Positions 27,281 to 37,085 are shown, counted from the stretch's first letter. The stretch is DNA of 64,000 nucleotides from DATJBF01 sp035515475 (GCA_035515475.1 DATJBF010000089.1:14658-78657); one strand, 5' to 3'. Numbers and translations are program-made. Notes: generated by a model from the letters alone, not told the origin.

Positions 27281-27294
27281 ACTTAGCTTCTCCT

Positions 27295-30200
27295 TCAGTT
27301 AATCGGCGACAGGGGCGGCGGCTCATTCCAAGTTGCTGCCATCTTCTCTAATTCGCGGCGCACGCCCTCAGGTCGCAGCCAGCCGTAACCGGCACAGCCA
27401 AGTTCATAGAGCAATCCCTTAAAATCGCTTTCGCTCCAAGCGGGTTTTCCCCGGCGGGTAAATGCCGCAGTTATCTCTTCTTCGGTGAGTTGCCGATTTG
27501 CCGACAATTCAGCCGCATACGGCGTGCGTCGCGTTAGGAAGCCCTCCAAATACGGCTTCGCACCTTCGTCCCAATTCGCAGGCTCGCACGCTTCCAGTTC
27601 CCAATCTAACCTCCACATCCTGACCGTGTGGTCCGCCCCTCCAGAAACAAGACATTGTCCGTTCAGACTCAAATCGAGTGCCCATACACTACTCGTGTGC
27701 CCTTCAAGTATACGTACACACCTTCCCGTTGCCACTTCCCACACTCTGATTGTACCATCATAACTAGCCGAGACAACATAACGGCCATCGGCAGTCACAC
27801 TCACCGCACGCACGGAATCGGTGTGTCCTTTAAAGACCCGCAAGCATCCTCCCGAAGCCAGTTCCCAGTGCCTGAGTGTGTTGTCTGAACTCCCTGAAAA
27901 AAAATACCGACCATCCCTCGTCACACAAACCGTCTGAACCAGTGAATTGTGCCCTGCAAACGCCCGCACACACCTTCCGGAGGTGATCTCCCATAGCTTG
28001 AGGTCTTTGTTATCGCGACCCCCATTGCTGAGAGCGTATCGACAGTCCGGAGCGAAAGAAACAGCGGAAAGCATAGAGTTTCCCTGCGTATCGACCTTCC
28101 TCAAGCACCTGCCGCTTGCAACCTCCCAAAACCTAACCGTTGCGTCTCGCCCGCCCGACAAAGCGTACTTTCCATCCGCACTCAAGCAAACAGAATAGAC
28201 CGCGTCGGTGTGTCCCTCAAAAGTGCGTAGGCACTTTCCAGTGCTCAGGTCCCATAGTCTGAGGGTTCTGTCAGCGCTCCCAGAAAGGGCGTAACGATCA
28301 TCCATACCCAGAAATACAGAGTCCACGCTATTCTCATGTCCAATCAGTGTGGATACACATTTCCCCGACTTAACCTGCCAGAGCCTTATGGTCGCATCGT
28401 TACCACCCGAAATCACTTGCTCCCCGCTAGCGCTCACACTCACTGACAAAACCAGATGAGTGTGTCCTTTCAAGGCTCTGTCTTCCCACCCAGCTTTGAA
28501 TGCCTTGTGCGGCAGGCGCAAGTACAGCTCTCCGACAAGTTCCAGCGCTTCGCGTGCGCGGGCATGGCCAGGTTGTGACCGCGCCCTCAAAACGTAACGC
28601 AATGCAGCGATTGAATTGCTATGCCCCATTTCCAATCGAGCATTTTGAAGATCTTCCCTGTATTGGGAACGTGCCGCGAGAAAAGACTCAGTGTTCGTAG
28701 CACGGCACAAACCCAAGGGCGCGGAATACAAATTGGCATCGTAACGCAATTGCCATTGCTGGATCACGTGACCGAAAGTTCCTGATATCGCAAATCGGTC
28801 ATTACAGGCTAAGCAGAGCGCTGTGGGGGACGTCATTAAATCAGCGTCAAACGTTCGCAAGCATTTACCAGTTGCCACATCCCACAGCCGGATCGAATCA
28901 ACGTAACCGGCGACCGCACGGCGGCCATTCCACGCTAGGTATAGGAGACCGTCGTCTCTGGCTGCCTGCTCCCCAAATGTTTTAAGACAACGCCCTGTTG
29001 CTGCTTCCCACAATTTGCAGCCCTCCTCATGAGCTCCGGACAAGACAGACCGCCCATCATAGCTCAGACACGCTGCGACAATTTCATCTGTGTGACCCTT
29101 AAACACTTGCAACCGACGCCCGGTGTGCACTTTCCAAAGCCCGATTAGGTTGTCGCTTCCGCCTGCTGAGAGAGCATAGATTCCGTCGGGGCTAATACTT
29201 ACAAAACCGGTTCCGCTGGTAAGCCCTGTCAAGCTTTGCACACACCGTCCTGTGGACACGTCCCACATCCTGAGTTCATCCGCACTTCCACAGACTACGA
29301 ACCCACCATCATCCGTCACGGAGAGAGAGAGCGGAATGAGTCTGTCAGTTTCAAAGGTCTGCAAGCATTTCCCTGTTCTGACCGCCCATAGTTTCACACT
29401 CTGATCAGAGCCGCCGGACACGACGAATTGACTGTCTCGACTCAAGGCCGCACAGGTCACACCATTGCTATGCCCTACTAACGTCCTCAGGCACACACCA
29501 GTCGCCATGTCCCAAAGCTTAAGTGTCTTGTCTGAACTGCCCGAGGCAACCAGATGTTTGTCTTCGGCAACACACAGGCAGGTTATTTCATCTTGGTGGC
29601 CTATTAACTCGCGGACCAAGCGTGTAGAGGTAGGCAAACGAACTTGCGCCGTCTCGGTTGCCGCAGTGAGAAACTCATAGTTCGAAGGTACTTCAGTAAT
29701 CTCCTCCAATATTCTTAGCGCGGCATTGCAGTCGTCTCGCTCTATGTGACACAGCGCCAGTAGATAATTAGGCAGCCAGTTGTCCTGATGCGAACCACAT
29801 ACTTCCTTCAGTCTCTGCACCAACTCGTCATCTCCGATGCAGGCTAAACGCCACCGCACAAGCGCGTCATTGTAAGTCGCTTCCGGATGGTGCGGTTCTC
29901 CCTTGAGCGCCTGCCCCCACAATCGGAGGGCTTCATCCTGCTTCCCCAAGTCCATCAGCGATACGGCACGATTGTTCAAACTGTCGGCGAGATGTTCGGC
30001 GGCTTCCGGTTCGGGACGTGGATTTGGTTCACCTCGAGCCTGCTGGTAGATGGCCTGCAACTCGTTGGCGATGTCGAGCATGTCCTTGGGACGATCTTCG
30101 GGCCGGACATGAAAGCAGTGAGACAATAGTTTTCTGAGTCGCTTCGGAATCGGCACAACAAAATTTGGGCCAAAGAAGCGTTCGTACCTCGCCAAAACTT

Positions 30201-31254
30201 CTGGAGCTTCGATACCGAACCGCCAAACAACTCCGCCCGTAAAAATCTGGAGAATTGAGAGCGCCCAACTCCAGATGTCGGACTTCGGTGTAAGCCTCTT
30301 TCCCGAAGCCTGCTCTGGTGAGCAGTAGGCAGGCGTCAAACCACCCGCGCTCACAAGAAGGTTTTGTCTCACCTCTGTGCTCTCACCGGCGAGGGCACGC
30401 GCTCGCGCCAAACCGAAGTCGGATATTTTCAATATTCCATCCGCAGTCATCAGCACGTTGCCGGGCTTGACGTCTTGGTGAACGATGCCTTGTTTGTGGG
30501 CGGCGTGGAGTCCCCACGCGAACTGGATTGCTAAGTCGAGAATCTGATCGAGTTGCGTCAGCTTCTTCTGGGCAATCCAGTGCTGCAGCGTGCCGCCGGG
30601 TACGTATTCGGCAAAGATGCGCGGGATGCCGCCGATGGTGCGGACGTAGTGGCATTGGCAGATGTTGGGATGCAGATTGAGGTTCACCCACGTCTCGGCT
30701 TCCCGGATGAAGTTGGCCTTGCCCTCGTCGTTCTCGAAAATCTTCGGCAGCGGGCTTTTGACGACCAAGTCCATGTTCCATGACCTGTGATGCACCAGGT
30801 ACACCCTGCCCATGCCGCCCTGCCCGAGAACCTTCTTCACTTCGTACAGGTCAAGAATCGTGTCGCCCGGTTGCCATTCGACCGGTGCGGCCACTTCACC
30901 AAAGATCTGCGCCAGCATGCCAGTCAGCGGCGCGCCTTGTGCCGAGTCGAACTGAAAGACCGCGGCGGCCTGCCCACCAAAGTCGATTTTGTCACCGGAT
31001 TGCAAACTGACCGGCTTGTCCAGCCGGTGCCCATTGAGGAAAGTCCCGTTGCGTGACTCCAAGTCCGTGAGAACCAGCGCGTTGTTCGCGGCTCGCGCGA
31101 TCTGGGCGTGCCGTCGGGAGACTAGAGGGTGCTCAATTACAAGATCAGCGTGTTTTGGATCACGTCCGACTACCAAGCCCGCCTCAGGAATCGCGAATCG
31201 CGCGCCCGAGAACTCACCAACTTGTCCGATGAGATAGCCGACGATCGTGCTCAT
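27295..31254 (-). CDS. FHA - Ser/Thr kinase - TPR - double WD40 propeller protein
   Basis: Very large signalling protein of 1319 residues. An FHA domain (about 25-100; VVGRDPKHADLVI, SRRHAQ, RNGTFLNG) is followed by a eukaryotic-like kinase (about 137-400). The kinase has glycine loop GQGGMG, Lys166, catalytic HQDVKPGN (Asp261; His-Arg-Asp is HQD), DFG at 279-281 and SPEQASGK. A TPR-like helical region (about 415-545) precedes two WD40 arrays: seven repeats at about 555-850, a helical linker, and seven more at about 935-1235. The two arrays fit two complete seven-bladed propellers. A short C-terminal helical module (TEEEITAAFTRRGKPAW...) ends it. It heads an operon with the HEPN-like gene and is divergent from the nuclease-like gene. 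Phosphorylation targets are unknown. Confidence 0.93.
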   Translation of the reverse strand: MSTIVGYLIGQVGEFSGARFAIPEAGLVVGRDPKHADLVIEHPLVSRRHAQIARAANNALVLTDLESRNGTFLNGHRLDKPVSLQSGDKIDFGGQAAAVFQFDSAQGAPLTGMLAQIFGEVAAPVEWQPGDTILDLYEVKKVLGQGGMGRVYLVHHRSWNMDLVVKSPLPKIFENDEGKANFIREAETWVNLNLHPNICQCHYVRTIGGIPRIFAEYVPGGTLQHWIAQKKLTQLDQILDLAIQFAWGLHAAHKQGIVHQDVKPGNVLMTADGILKISDFGLARARALAGESTEVRQNLLVSAGGLTPAYCSPEQASGKRLTPKSDIWSWALSILQIFTGGVVWRFGIEAPEVLARYERFFGPNFVVPIPKRLRKLLSHCFHVRPEDRPKDMLDIANELQAIYQQARGEPNPRPEPEAAEHLADSLNNRAVSLMDLGKQDEALRLWGQALKGEPHHPEATYNDALVRWRLACIGDDELVQRLKEVCGSHQDNWLPNYLLALCHIERDDCNAALRILEEITEVPSNYEFLTAATETAQVRLPTSTRLVRELIGHQDEITCLCVAEDKHLVASGSSDKTLKLWDMATGVCLRTLVGHSNGVTCAALSRDSQFVVSGGSDQSVKLWAVRTGKCLQTFETDRLIPLSLSVTDDGGFVVCGSADELRMWDVSTGRCVQSLTGLTSGTGFVSISPDGIYALSAGGSDNLIGLWKVHTGRRLQVFKGHTDEIVAACLSYDGRSVLSGAHEEGCKLWEAATGRCLKTFGEQAARDDGLLYLAWNGRRAVAGYVDSIRLWDVATGKCLRTFDADLMTSPTALCLACNDRFAISGTFGHVIQQWQLRYDANLYSAPLGLCRATNTESFLAARSQYREDLQNARLEMGHSNSIAALRYVLRARSQPGHARAREALELVGELYLRLPHKAFKAGWEDRALKGHTHLVLSVSVSASGEQVISGGNDATIRLWQVKSGKCVSTLIGHENSVDSVFLGMDDRYALSGSADRTLRLWDLSTGKCLRTFEGHTDAVYSVCLSADGKYALSGGRDATVRFWEVASGRCLRKVDTQGNSMLSAVSFAPDCRYALSNGGRDNKDLKLWEITSGRCVRAFAGHNSLVQTVCVTRDGRYFFSGSSDNTLRHWELASGGCLRVFKGHTDSVRAVSVTADGRYVVSASYDGTIRVWEVATGRCVRILEGHTSSVWALDLSLNGQCLVSGGADHTVRMWRLDWELEACEPANWDEGAKPYLEGFLTRRTPYAAELSANRQLTEEEITAAFTRRGKPAWSESDFKGLLYELGCAGYGWLRPEGVRRELEKMAATWNEPPPLSPIN

Positions 31255-31455
31255 GCGTCACCCCCCCCTTTTTATCACACTCGCTGACCCGGTAGGAGGC
31301 AAATTCAACAATGCATGCATGGAGGCGTTCGACAATTTGACGAGCGATGTGGCCGCGAGAAATCACCTCTCGCAGCGGGGACATCGCTTGGCGTCTGCAA
31401 TAGCCCATGCCCGGAAAAGTCTGGGGCTTTGCAGCGCAGGCATCACGCCGTTTTG

Positions 31456-32721
31456 ATGGCCGTAGCGAAAACCCCCAGTCTTTGCAGGGCATTCCCAAAT
31501 GTCATTAAAGAAAAGTGCAAACATGTGGGTATTGAACCGAAGGAAATTGGAGGCATATTACAGTCAGGGCACCGCTCTATGGCCATCGAATTCATCTACG
31601 ACCCGGAATATGTTGTCGAAGTGTTGAATAGGCATCCTGCGCTCAGCCAGAAGCTCGGAAGGCCTGAGCAGGAAGGGCGCAAATCAGGAAGTTTTCCAAA
31701 TGCCCGGATAACTGGTCGGCAGATTTACAGGATACTTTCCAATGCCAATTATCCGCACCTTACTCATCTTCTTAGGACGCTTGAGTATTGCCTTTCCAAC
31801 GGCTGGGACCAACCGGCACTGCTTAGAACGAGTGGGGGAATGGAATTTGAATCGACAGTTTCGGAACTGTACCTCGCTGAGGCATTTCTTAGGAATGGTT
31901 TCACCGTTCACTGCTTAGACAAAAACAGAGGTGCCAACCGTGTGCCTGACATGTGTGTTCAGGCGGATGGTTTCTCGCTTGTGGTCGAAGTCTACAGCCC
32001 ACGGGATTGGGACGGGTTGAACCGATTTGAAGACGAACTGAGGCTTCGGGTTCTTCATCTGGATGCCCCTTGGGATTTCTCTTTCGAAATCGGCTTGCTC
32101 CCGATGACTGCGTGTGACCCGAGCGGAAGACAGCAACTCTTCGATCCGTGGCAGTTCTCAAAGGCAGCCGATGAGCCTGATAAGCGATTTCGCAAGATGG
32201 AGCCAATTCTGAACAGGATTAATGAGGGTCTAATGGGGCCAGCGAAGCCGCAGCTTGAGGCGCAATTGCCGGACGAAGCCCTCAACGTGCTTGTCACTGT
32301 GAGGTTGGAGAACATACAGCGAAGCCGTGGCCATATTCCCTCCCGATCTGGTTCTGTTAGATTGCCTACGCTCACTGGCCACGCTCCTGAAGGGATGTTC
32401 GAGGGGCTCGTAACCCGCCGAATCCGGGAAAAGCTGGGAAAGGGCCAAGCCCAATCCCTCTCCGGTTCACATCTCCGGGCACTCATTGTGGATGTTTCGG
32501 GGCTGGGCTATGTCGATGAGTTCGGACATCCGTGGTATCGTGAGAAGTTCCGGCACACATTGAATGAGCACCTGGATCTTGCAGGAATTAACATAGACTT
32601 GGTGCTCTTCTGTCTGGTTGGTCCAAGAGCAGGGCCAAGAATGCGGCCGCTGTTGGATTCCCACAAGTCCAGTTTTCCCGATTCCGTGTTGGATCGGCTG
32701 CTATCCAGCGTGGGATGCTAG
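31456..32721 (+). CDS. PD-(D/E)XK-like protein, possible nuclease
   Basis: About 421 residues from the ATG at 31456; the frame is open further upstream, so the start is uncertain. The middle (about 125-190) reads FESTVSELYLAEAFLRNGF, then RVPDMCVQADGF and LVVEVYSPRD. This is the E, PD and ExK pattern of the PD-(D/E)XK nuclease fold, but with Tyr in place of the usual Lys (EVY). The rest is unrecognised, with a C-terminal beta/alpha section (LVLFCLVGPRAGP). It is divergent from the FHA-kinase-WD40 gene, with a 200-bp shared promoter region. It could be a nuclease, or a catalytically dead binding version. Confidence 0.5.
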   Translation: MAVAKTPSLCRAFPNVIKEKCKHVGIEPKEIGGILQSGHRSMAIEFIYDPEYVVEVLNRHPALSQKLGRPEQEGRKSGSFPNARITGRQIYRILSNANYPHLTHLLRTLEYCLSNGWDQPALLRTSGGMEFESTVSELYLAEAFLRNGFTVHCLDKNRGANRVPDMCVQADGFSLVVEVYSPRDWDGLNRFEDELRLRVLHLDAPWDFSFEIGLLPMTACDPSGRQQLFDPWQFSKAADEPDKRFRKMEPILNRINEGLMGPAKPQLEAQLPDEALNVLVTVRLENIQRSRGHIPSRSGSVRLPTLTGHAPEGMFEGLVTRRIREKLGKGQAQSLSGSHLRALIVDVSGLGYVDEFGHPWYREKFRHTLNEHLDLAGINIDLVLFCLVGPRAGPRMRPLLDSHKSSFPDSVLDRLLSSVGC

Positions 32722-32926
32722 CGAATAGGTTTGCCGGGCGTTCGGAAATCGTGTTGTTGGAACGGACGGAAGTGAGACGGTTATCGCGCGAGCATGATTA
32801 GGGCTGTTGGCGTCGCCTGATCCCACGGGGTGGTTGCACTAGTGGTCATGGCACGCGATTTGTAGAAAAATTGGGGGTGCGCAACTCGACGCCAACAACG
32901 GAGTGAGCCACTCGGGCACCGGTTCA

Positions 32927-33109
32927 TTCAGGTTCTCCGCCGCTGATGTGGTGATTTTGGGCTGGCGGCTCGGTCGGCTGGCCGATTTGCTCCGCGAAAA
33001 CAGCCTTGCCACGGTCCACGTCCTGTCCAGACGCTATGCCGATCTCGACTGCGGCAAACCCTTCGTCGCCTCCATCATTATCACCCCGATCACCAAGAGA
33101 CCGCCATAG
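32927..33109 (+). pseudogene. Truncated duplicate of the 25990-26349 gene
   Basis: The frame here encodes FSAADVVILGWRLGRLADLLREN and continues to a stop, 42 of 58 residues identical to the C-terminal end of the 25990-26349 product. The matching DNA is also very similar. The N-terminal half is missing; upstream DNA is unrelated. The two copies lie in the same orientation on either side of the kinase/nuclease-like cargo. Confidence 0.8.
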
Positions 33110-33479
33110 TATGGGGCCGACTGGAAAAGAAGTGAGCGGAATTAGCAATTTCAGAGATGGAAGTCGATCCACGGCGCTCCGATTGTGTACGTGCGGCGGA
33201 TGCGCACCCGGCGTTCCCCAATCCGCAAATCGTTCGCACCAATTCTGGGATGAGCGATGACCAAAAGAAGCCCACAAGAATCCCAATCCGTCTCGCCTTG
33301 ACCAGAGTTGAAGCCACTGTAGCACTCGCGTAAGACCAATTACAATTGACCGCCCTACCAAGCGAGGTTTATTGCATCTGTCGAGAGCAACATGGCATCC
33401 GTTGTATTCAGTCGAGGAACTTCAATGCTTCCTCTGAGAGACGCCCGCCGAAATCCGAGCGGCAACGTAGGCTGTGCCC
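33110..33479. other. Island stretch without a convincing gene
   Basis: About 370 bases. A minus-strand frame at 33151-33339 reads fairly protein-like (LLLVIAHPRIGANDLRIGERR) and could be the end of a lost gene, but it has no recognisable family or clear RBS. Confidence 0.3.
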
Positions 33480-33725
33480 TCAAATCGGCATATCCTGAGC
33501 AAATTGAATACTATTTCCCGAGTAGGCCACTTGGACAATCGGAGGAGGCTCCACTGGGAATCGGCCTTCCTCTGTATGTTGGTGGGGCATCTCACGCTCT
33601 CCAGCAGGCGCGATATAGACGCCTAACCCATTGTTTGACAGTTGATTAGCCAGAGGAATGAACGCTTCACACGCTATTAGGAAAGCCGCTGCCCCTGCTG
33701 TGTATTTCACATATCTGATTTCCAT
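33480..33725 (-). CDS. Small exported or membrane-anchored protein
   Basis: An 81-residue frame starting MEIRYVKYTAGAAAFLIA, which looks like a short signal or anchor, then a soluble Pro-containing tail (FPVEPPPIVQVAYSGNS). AAGGA lies 5 bases before the ATG at 33725; a second in-frame ATG is at 33740. No family recognised. Base composition is lower in GC than the chromosome around the island. Confidence 0.45.
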   Translation of the reverse strand: MEIRYVKYTAGAAAFLIACEAFIPLANQLSNNGLGVYIAPAGEREMPHQHTEEGRFPVEPPPIVQVAYSGNSIQFAQDMPI

Positions 33726-34000
33726 GAATTCCTTTTTCATGCGGACACTTGGGTCGAAAACATTCGGCTCCCACCAGGAACTGCTGTTTCAATTCCAGCG
33801 TCGGCTACATTATTATTATACCGATTTCCACTTGGTTCTTCAACAAAACTCGCCTACCCAGTTGAAATAGGTAAGCAGAGGTCGGTGGCGAACGACCCTG
33901 GCGGCGATTGTAGGGCGGCGACGGTTGAGGGAGCGTAATTTGGGCTAATCACGCCTGATTCTTGGCTGCTGCTCGGCTTGACTTTTGAGTTCCATGAACG

Positions 34001-34423
34001 ATGTTGGCAATCATGAACCATTTAGAAATTACTTTGACCCGTCAGGGCACGGCAACGCCTTATATTATCGTGCCCAAAAACGTCACCACTTCACTGTACT
34101 CATTTCTGAGCGAGGATGGAGTCATTTGCCCAAAGCCAGAAGCGTTAGGCAGCCAAGAAGACTGCAAGATTGAAATCCATCAAAACGAGATGACAAATGT
34201 CGAACAAGCCATTGACGCGTTCCTCGGCCAACGGGGAGTGGGGACAAAAGAGGCCGTCGTAAAAGCGACAAACGTCAAGCCTGAATCTCTGGGTATCACT
34301 TGGCAATTCAGCGACGAAGAATTCCATCAGGGAGACGTGATGTTGGCGAATCGACAAAGCCTAGCCGAAGAAGTAAAAAGACAAAAAGAGGCCAGACTCG
34401 CCGACAATCGAGCCCATCGATGA
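34001..34423 (+). CDS. Hypothetical cytoplasmic protein
   Basis: Protein of up to 140 residues (start at 34001, or MNHLEITLTRQG at 34013). No signal or membrane segment. The sequence reads as a compact alpha/beta domain (LTRQGTATPYIIVPKNV, VEQAIDAFLGQRGVGTKEAVVKATNVKPESLGITWQFSDEEF) and ends in a charged helix (VKRQKEARLAD). Unrecognised; no RBS stands out. Confidence 0.5.
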   Translation: MLAIMNHLEITLTRQGTATPYIIVPKNVTTSLYSFLSEDGVICPKPEALGSQEDCKIEIHQNEMTNVEQAIDAFLGQRGVGTKEAVVKATNVKPESLGITWQFSDEEFHQGDVMLANRQSLAEEVKRQKEARLADNRAHR

Positions 34424-34498
34424 ACTAGGCGGCGACAGTGGAGGGCGCGGAAACACTCGACTTGGCGATCAGGAGGGACTGACGCTGCCCGAATCGGG

Positions 34499-35443
34499 CT
34501 AGAGCCCTGACCCATCCGTCGTCCTCTCCCGTTCCTGTAAATATTGTCTGTCTTGTTGTTGCTCTTGCTGGCGTCCTTCAACTTCTAGGCTTTTCCATTC
34601 GTCCTCTGCCTGAGCCTGCAACGCTTCGTCCGAATATATCAGTTGGACGTAGCAACCTTTAAGGCCGTGTCCAATATCGACAGTAATGTTTCTATTCTTC
34701 CGTTTAACTGTCCACGGCGAAAACCACCTGGGCTCCTGCACGTCTCCGTACTTCTGCTTTAAAAAGTCTACGATGACATTGAGGGGTTCTGTGCAGAGAC
34801 CATCGACCATTTCTACACTGGTTCCATATATGGTGGTAATAAGCGACGTTTTTGGAGTCACTGCAAAACTGTAATCACTTAAGTCTTTGATCGGGTGGCT
34901 TGGGATAAATCCATAAGTAGGTTTGCCACCAAGTGTAAACCCATTAACATGATAGTCGGCTGTATTTACCCTTGTGCCCAGAACGATACCAAACGCACCG
35001 AGTATATTCTGCTGCTCGAAATTTACCTTTTCTGCTTCAAGACGGCTAGCTGTTTCTTTATTCGTCCATATCCCCTCATACAACACTAGTCCCTTCGCCT
35101 GTTGTTCGGCGACAAAGGCTTTCTCTTTTTCATCAGCCTTACGTTGCTCTTCTCTTAAAACGGCTAGTTTCCGTTCTCTCTCCCCCGCTTGAATGCGTTG
35201 TTTGGCGAGGTGGTCTTGATATTGTTCTGGAGTCAAGAATTTACAGGCTCCAGCGTGAAGCAACAGTAATGATCCATCCGGGCGAATGACAGTATAGCCA
35301 CGATAATCCCTCTGGACTACTGGATACCACACTTCACCGTCTATGTACTCGGAGCCTGCATAACCGATGATGTTCGTTGATTGCGCTAGAAGAGGCGTAA
35401 GCGAGCACAGGGTGATGAGAATTACGGAAGCAATACCTTTCAT
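34499..35443 (-). CDS. Secreted protein of unknown function with coiled coil
   Basis: Protein of 314 residues with a clear signal peptide (MKGIASVILITLCSLTPLLAQ) and GGGAG/GGAGA-type RBS upstream of 35443. The mature protein has a beta-rich start (NIIGYAGSEYIDGEVWYPVVQRDYRGY), a charged coiled coil (about 90-145, QRIQAGERERKLAVLREEQRKADEKEK), a globular part and a Gln-rich charged tail. Its codon use and base composition are clearly more AT-rich than the flanking chromosome. Likely island cargo acquired from elsewhere. Confidence 0.7.
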   Translation of the reverse strand: MKGIASVILITLCSLTPLLAQSTNIIGYAGSEYIDGEVWYPVVQRDYRGYTVIRPDGSLLLLHAGACKFLTPEQYQDHLAKQRIQAGERERKLAVLREEQRKADEKEKAFVAEQQAKGLVLYEGIWTNKETASRLEAEKVNFEQQNILGAFGIVLGTRVNTADYHVNGFTLGGKPTYGFIPSHPIKDLSDYSFAVTPKTSLITTIYGTSVEMVDGLCTEPLNVIVDFLKQKYGDVQEPRWFSPWTVKRKNRNITVDIGHGLKGCYVQLIYSDEALQAQAEDEWKSLEVEGRQQEQQQDRQYLQERERTTDGSGL

Positions 35444-35899
35444 GAATCCATCTCCCGATTGCCGTTTATAATAATACTGAGAAAACCATAAACAAGACAA
35501 AACAGAACTGCCGAGGTTCAACGCCTCGGCAAGTATTGCTCTGTCCCGTTTCAACCTTGGTCGGTATCCATTAGCATCATTGCAGGCTCGCCGTTGTCGC
35601 CCGGCCCGACATCGCGTTTTGGAAAGTAACGGCTCGGGCGTTGCTTGTCCACGACGCAACGAAACTCGAAATGATTTCTGAGGCGTTTCGATTGCGCTGT
35701 GCAACTTCGGCGAGCATGATACAGACAACAACGAAGTCCGAATCCAGTTTGTCCCCCTGCAATCTCGTCTCGATACTTGCCAGTTCCACCTAGGTTCAAC
35801 GGCAATGGCGGTCTAAAGGGCCTGGGTTCCCGGGTCGGCCCCCTCATGCAGTTTTCTTGGGGTACGGGGATCTGGCCGCAGGAATTTATCGGTTGCGGA
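35444..35899. other. Intergenic region with a doubtful small frame
   Basis: About 450 bases. The best frame is on the minus strand at 35577-35789 (70 residues, MELASIETRLQGDKLDSDF). It reads like protein in part but has no RBS and no recognised family. Otherwise nothing identifiable is seen. Confidence 0.3.
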
Positions 35900-36817
35900 T
35901 TAGGACGAACGGCGGCGTAGTCGCAGTCCGCCTAGGACTGCCGCGATGCCCACGGCCACCATCGCCCAGGTGGAAGGCTCCGGAACCTGTATTGCAATAA
36001 ACGTCGGGGAGTTTAAGCCGGTGGCGAAGACGGAGCCGACTCCATTTGTGTTGAACTCCTCAATGGTGCCGTTACCGGAGTTTGCCACGTAGAGGTTGCC
36101 TGCGCTGTCAAAGGCCAGGCCGGTTGGGCTGCTCAAGCCGGTGGCGAAAACCGAGCCGACGCCACTCGGGGTGAACTTCTCAACCGTGTTGTTGTAGCTT
36201 GCATAGAGGTTGCCCGCGCTGTCAAAGGCTAGGCCGTTTGGGTAATTGTTCGCACCGAGGCTGGCAAAGACCCCGAAATCGGCTCCAGTGCCCAAACCAA
36301 ACCTCTCGACATAGCCGCTGCCGCTGTCGTTGCCCCAGTCGCCCGCATAGAGGCCCGCGCCACAGGCCATGGCTCCTGTATACGAGGCATTTGCATACCC
36401 ACCTTCGGGCGAGCCGACGAAGATGGAAGCGACGCCCTGCGGTGTGACCTTCCAGATGAAGTCGCCGCCCTGGTCGCCCATATACAGGTCGCCGGTGCTG
36501 TCACAGGCCAGGCCCTTTGGGTAGTTGTTCGAGCCGGTTCTGGCGAAGACGGAGCCGACGCCCTGCGGCGTGAACTCCTCGATGGCGAGGTTGCCCGCGT
36601 TTAGCACGTAGAGGTTACCCGCGCTGTCGGAGGCCATGCCTGTCGGCCCATCAAGCCCAGAGCTGGCAAAGGTCGTGCCGACGCCCGACGAGTTGAACTC
36701 CTCAACGGTGTTACCGGTGACCACGAAGAGGTTGTCAGCTCGGCTGGTTCCCGGGGCGGCGGCCAAGAGAAAGCTCAGGGCAAACGAGGCGGTGCTGACT
36801 GCAAGGGTGGTTTTCAT
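35900..36817 (-). CDS. PEP-CTERM protein with NHL-type beta-propeller repeats
   Basis: Protein of 305 residues (start at 36817, MKTTLAVSTASFALSFLL signal). About five to six repeats of the form GLAFDSAGNLYVANSGNGTIEEF mark an NHL/SMP-30-like propeller. The C-terminus is a textbook PEP-CTERM signal: VPEPSTWAMVAVGIAAVLGGLRLRRR. Such proteins are processed by an exosortase and delivered to the cell surface or exopolysaccharide. Neither exosortase nor its partners are in the window. It sits inside the island's patchwork section. Confidence 0.85.
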   Translation of the reverse strand: MKTTLAVSTASFALSFLLAAAPGTSRADNLFVVTGNTVEEFNSSGVGTTFASSGLDGPTGMASDSAGNLYVLNAGNLAIEEFTPQGVGSVFARTGSNNYPKGLACDSTGDLYMGDQGGDFIWKVTPQGVASIFVGSPEGGYANASYTGAMACGAGLYAGDWGNDSGSGYVERFGLGTGADFGVFASLGANNYPNGLAFDSAGNLYASYNNTVEKFTPSGVGSVFATGLSSPTGLAFDSAGNLYVANSGNGTIEEFNTNGVGSVFATGLNSPTFIAIQVPEPSTWAMVAVGIAAVLGGLRLRRRSS

Positions 36818-36901
36818 CCTTGGACTCCGATACTGGTTATACAAACGGGATGACAGCCCTCAGTTTAGGCAGGAGCGATCAGACTGGCAAATCAAATACT
36901 C

Positions 36902-37009
36902 TCAGCGATAGGAGTGTTCAACGGTCGGGAAATCAATGCCAGCATACCGAATAGTGGTCGGATAAAAGTTCGATAGGAACCGGAACTCGCCTTTGAATGG
37001 GCCGATCAT
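36902..37009 (-). pseudogene. YbiA-like (DUF1768) N-terminal fragment
   Basis: A 35-codon remnant: MIGPFKGEFRFLSNFYP followed by an EHSYR end, which is the start of the YbiA/NADAR family (N-glycosidases acting on ADP-ribose-type or riboflavin-pathway intermediates). A stop codon follows at once, where full-length proteins continue for over 100 more residues. Truncated, not functional. Confidence 0.7.
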
Positions 37010-37085
37010 GTCGATTTGGGAGTTCAACCTGGAACAGTTTCGTTTGCCTCGCCGGTCTCGTTCCGCAGCCTCGCTTCCACTTGTC

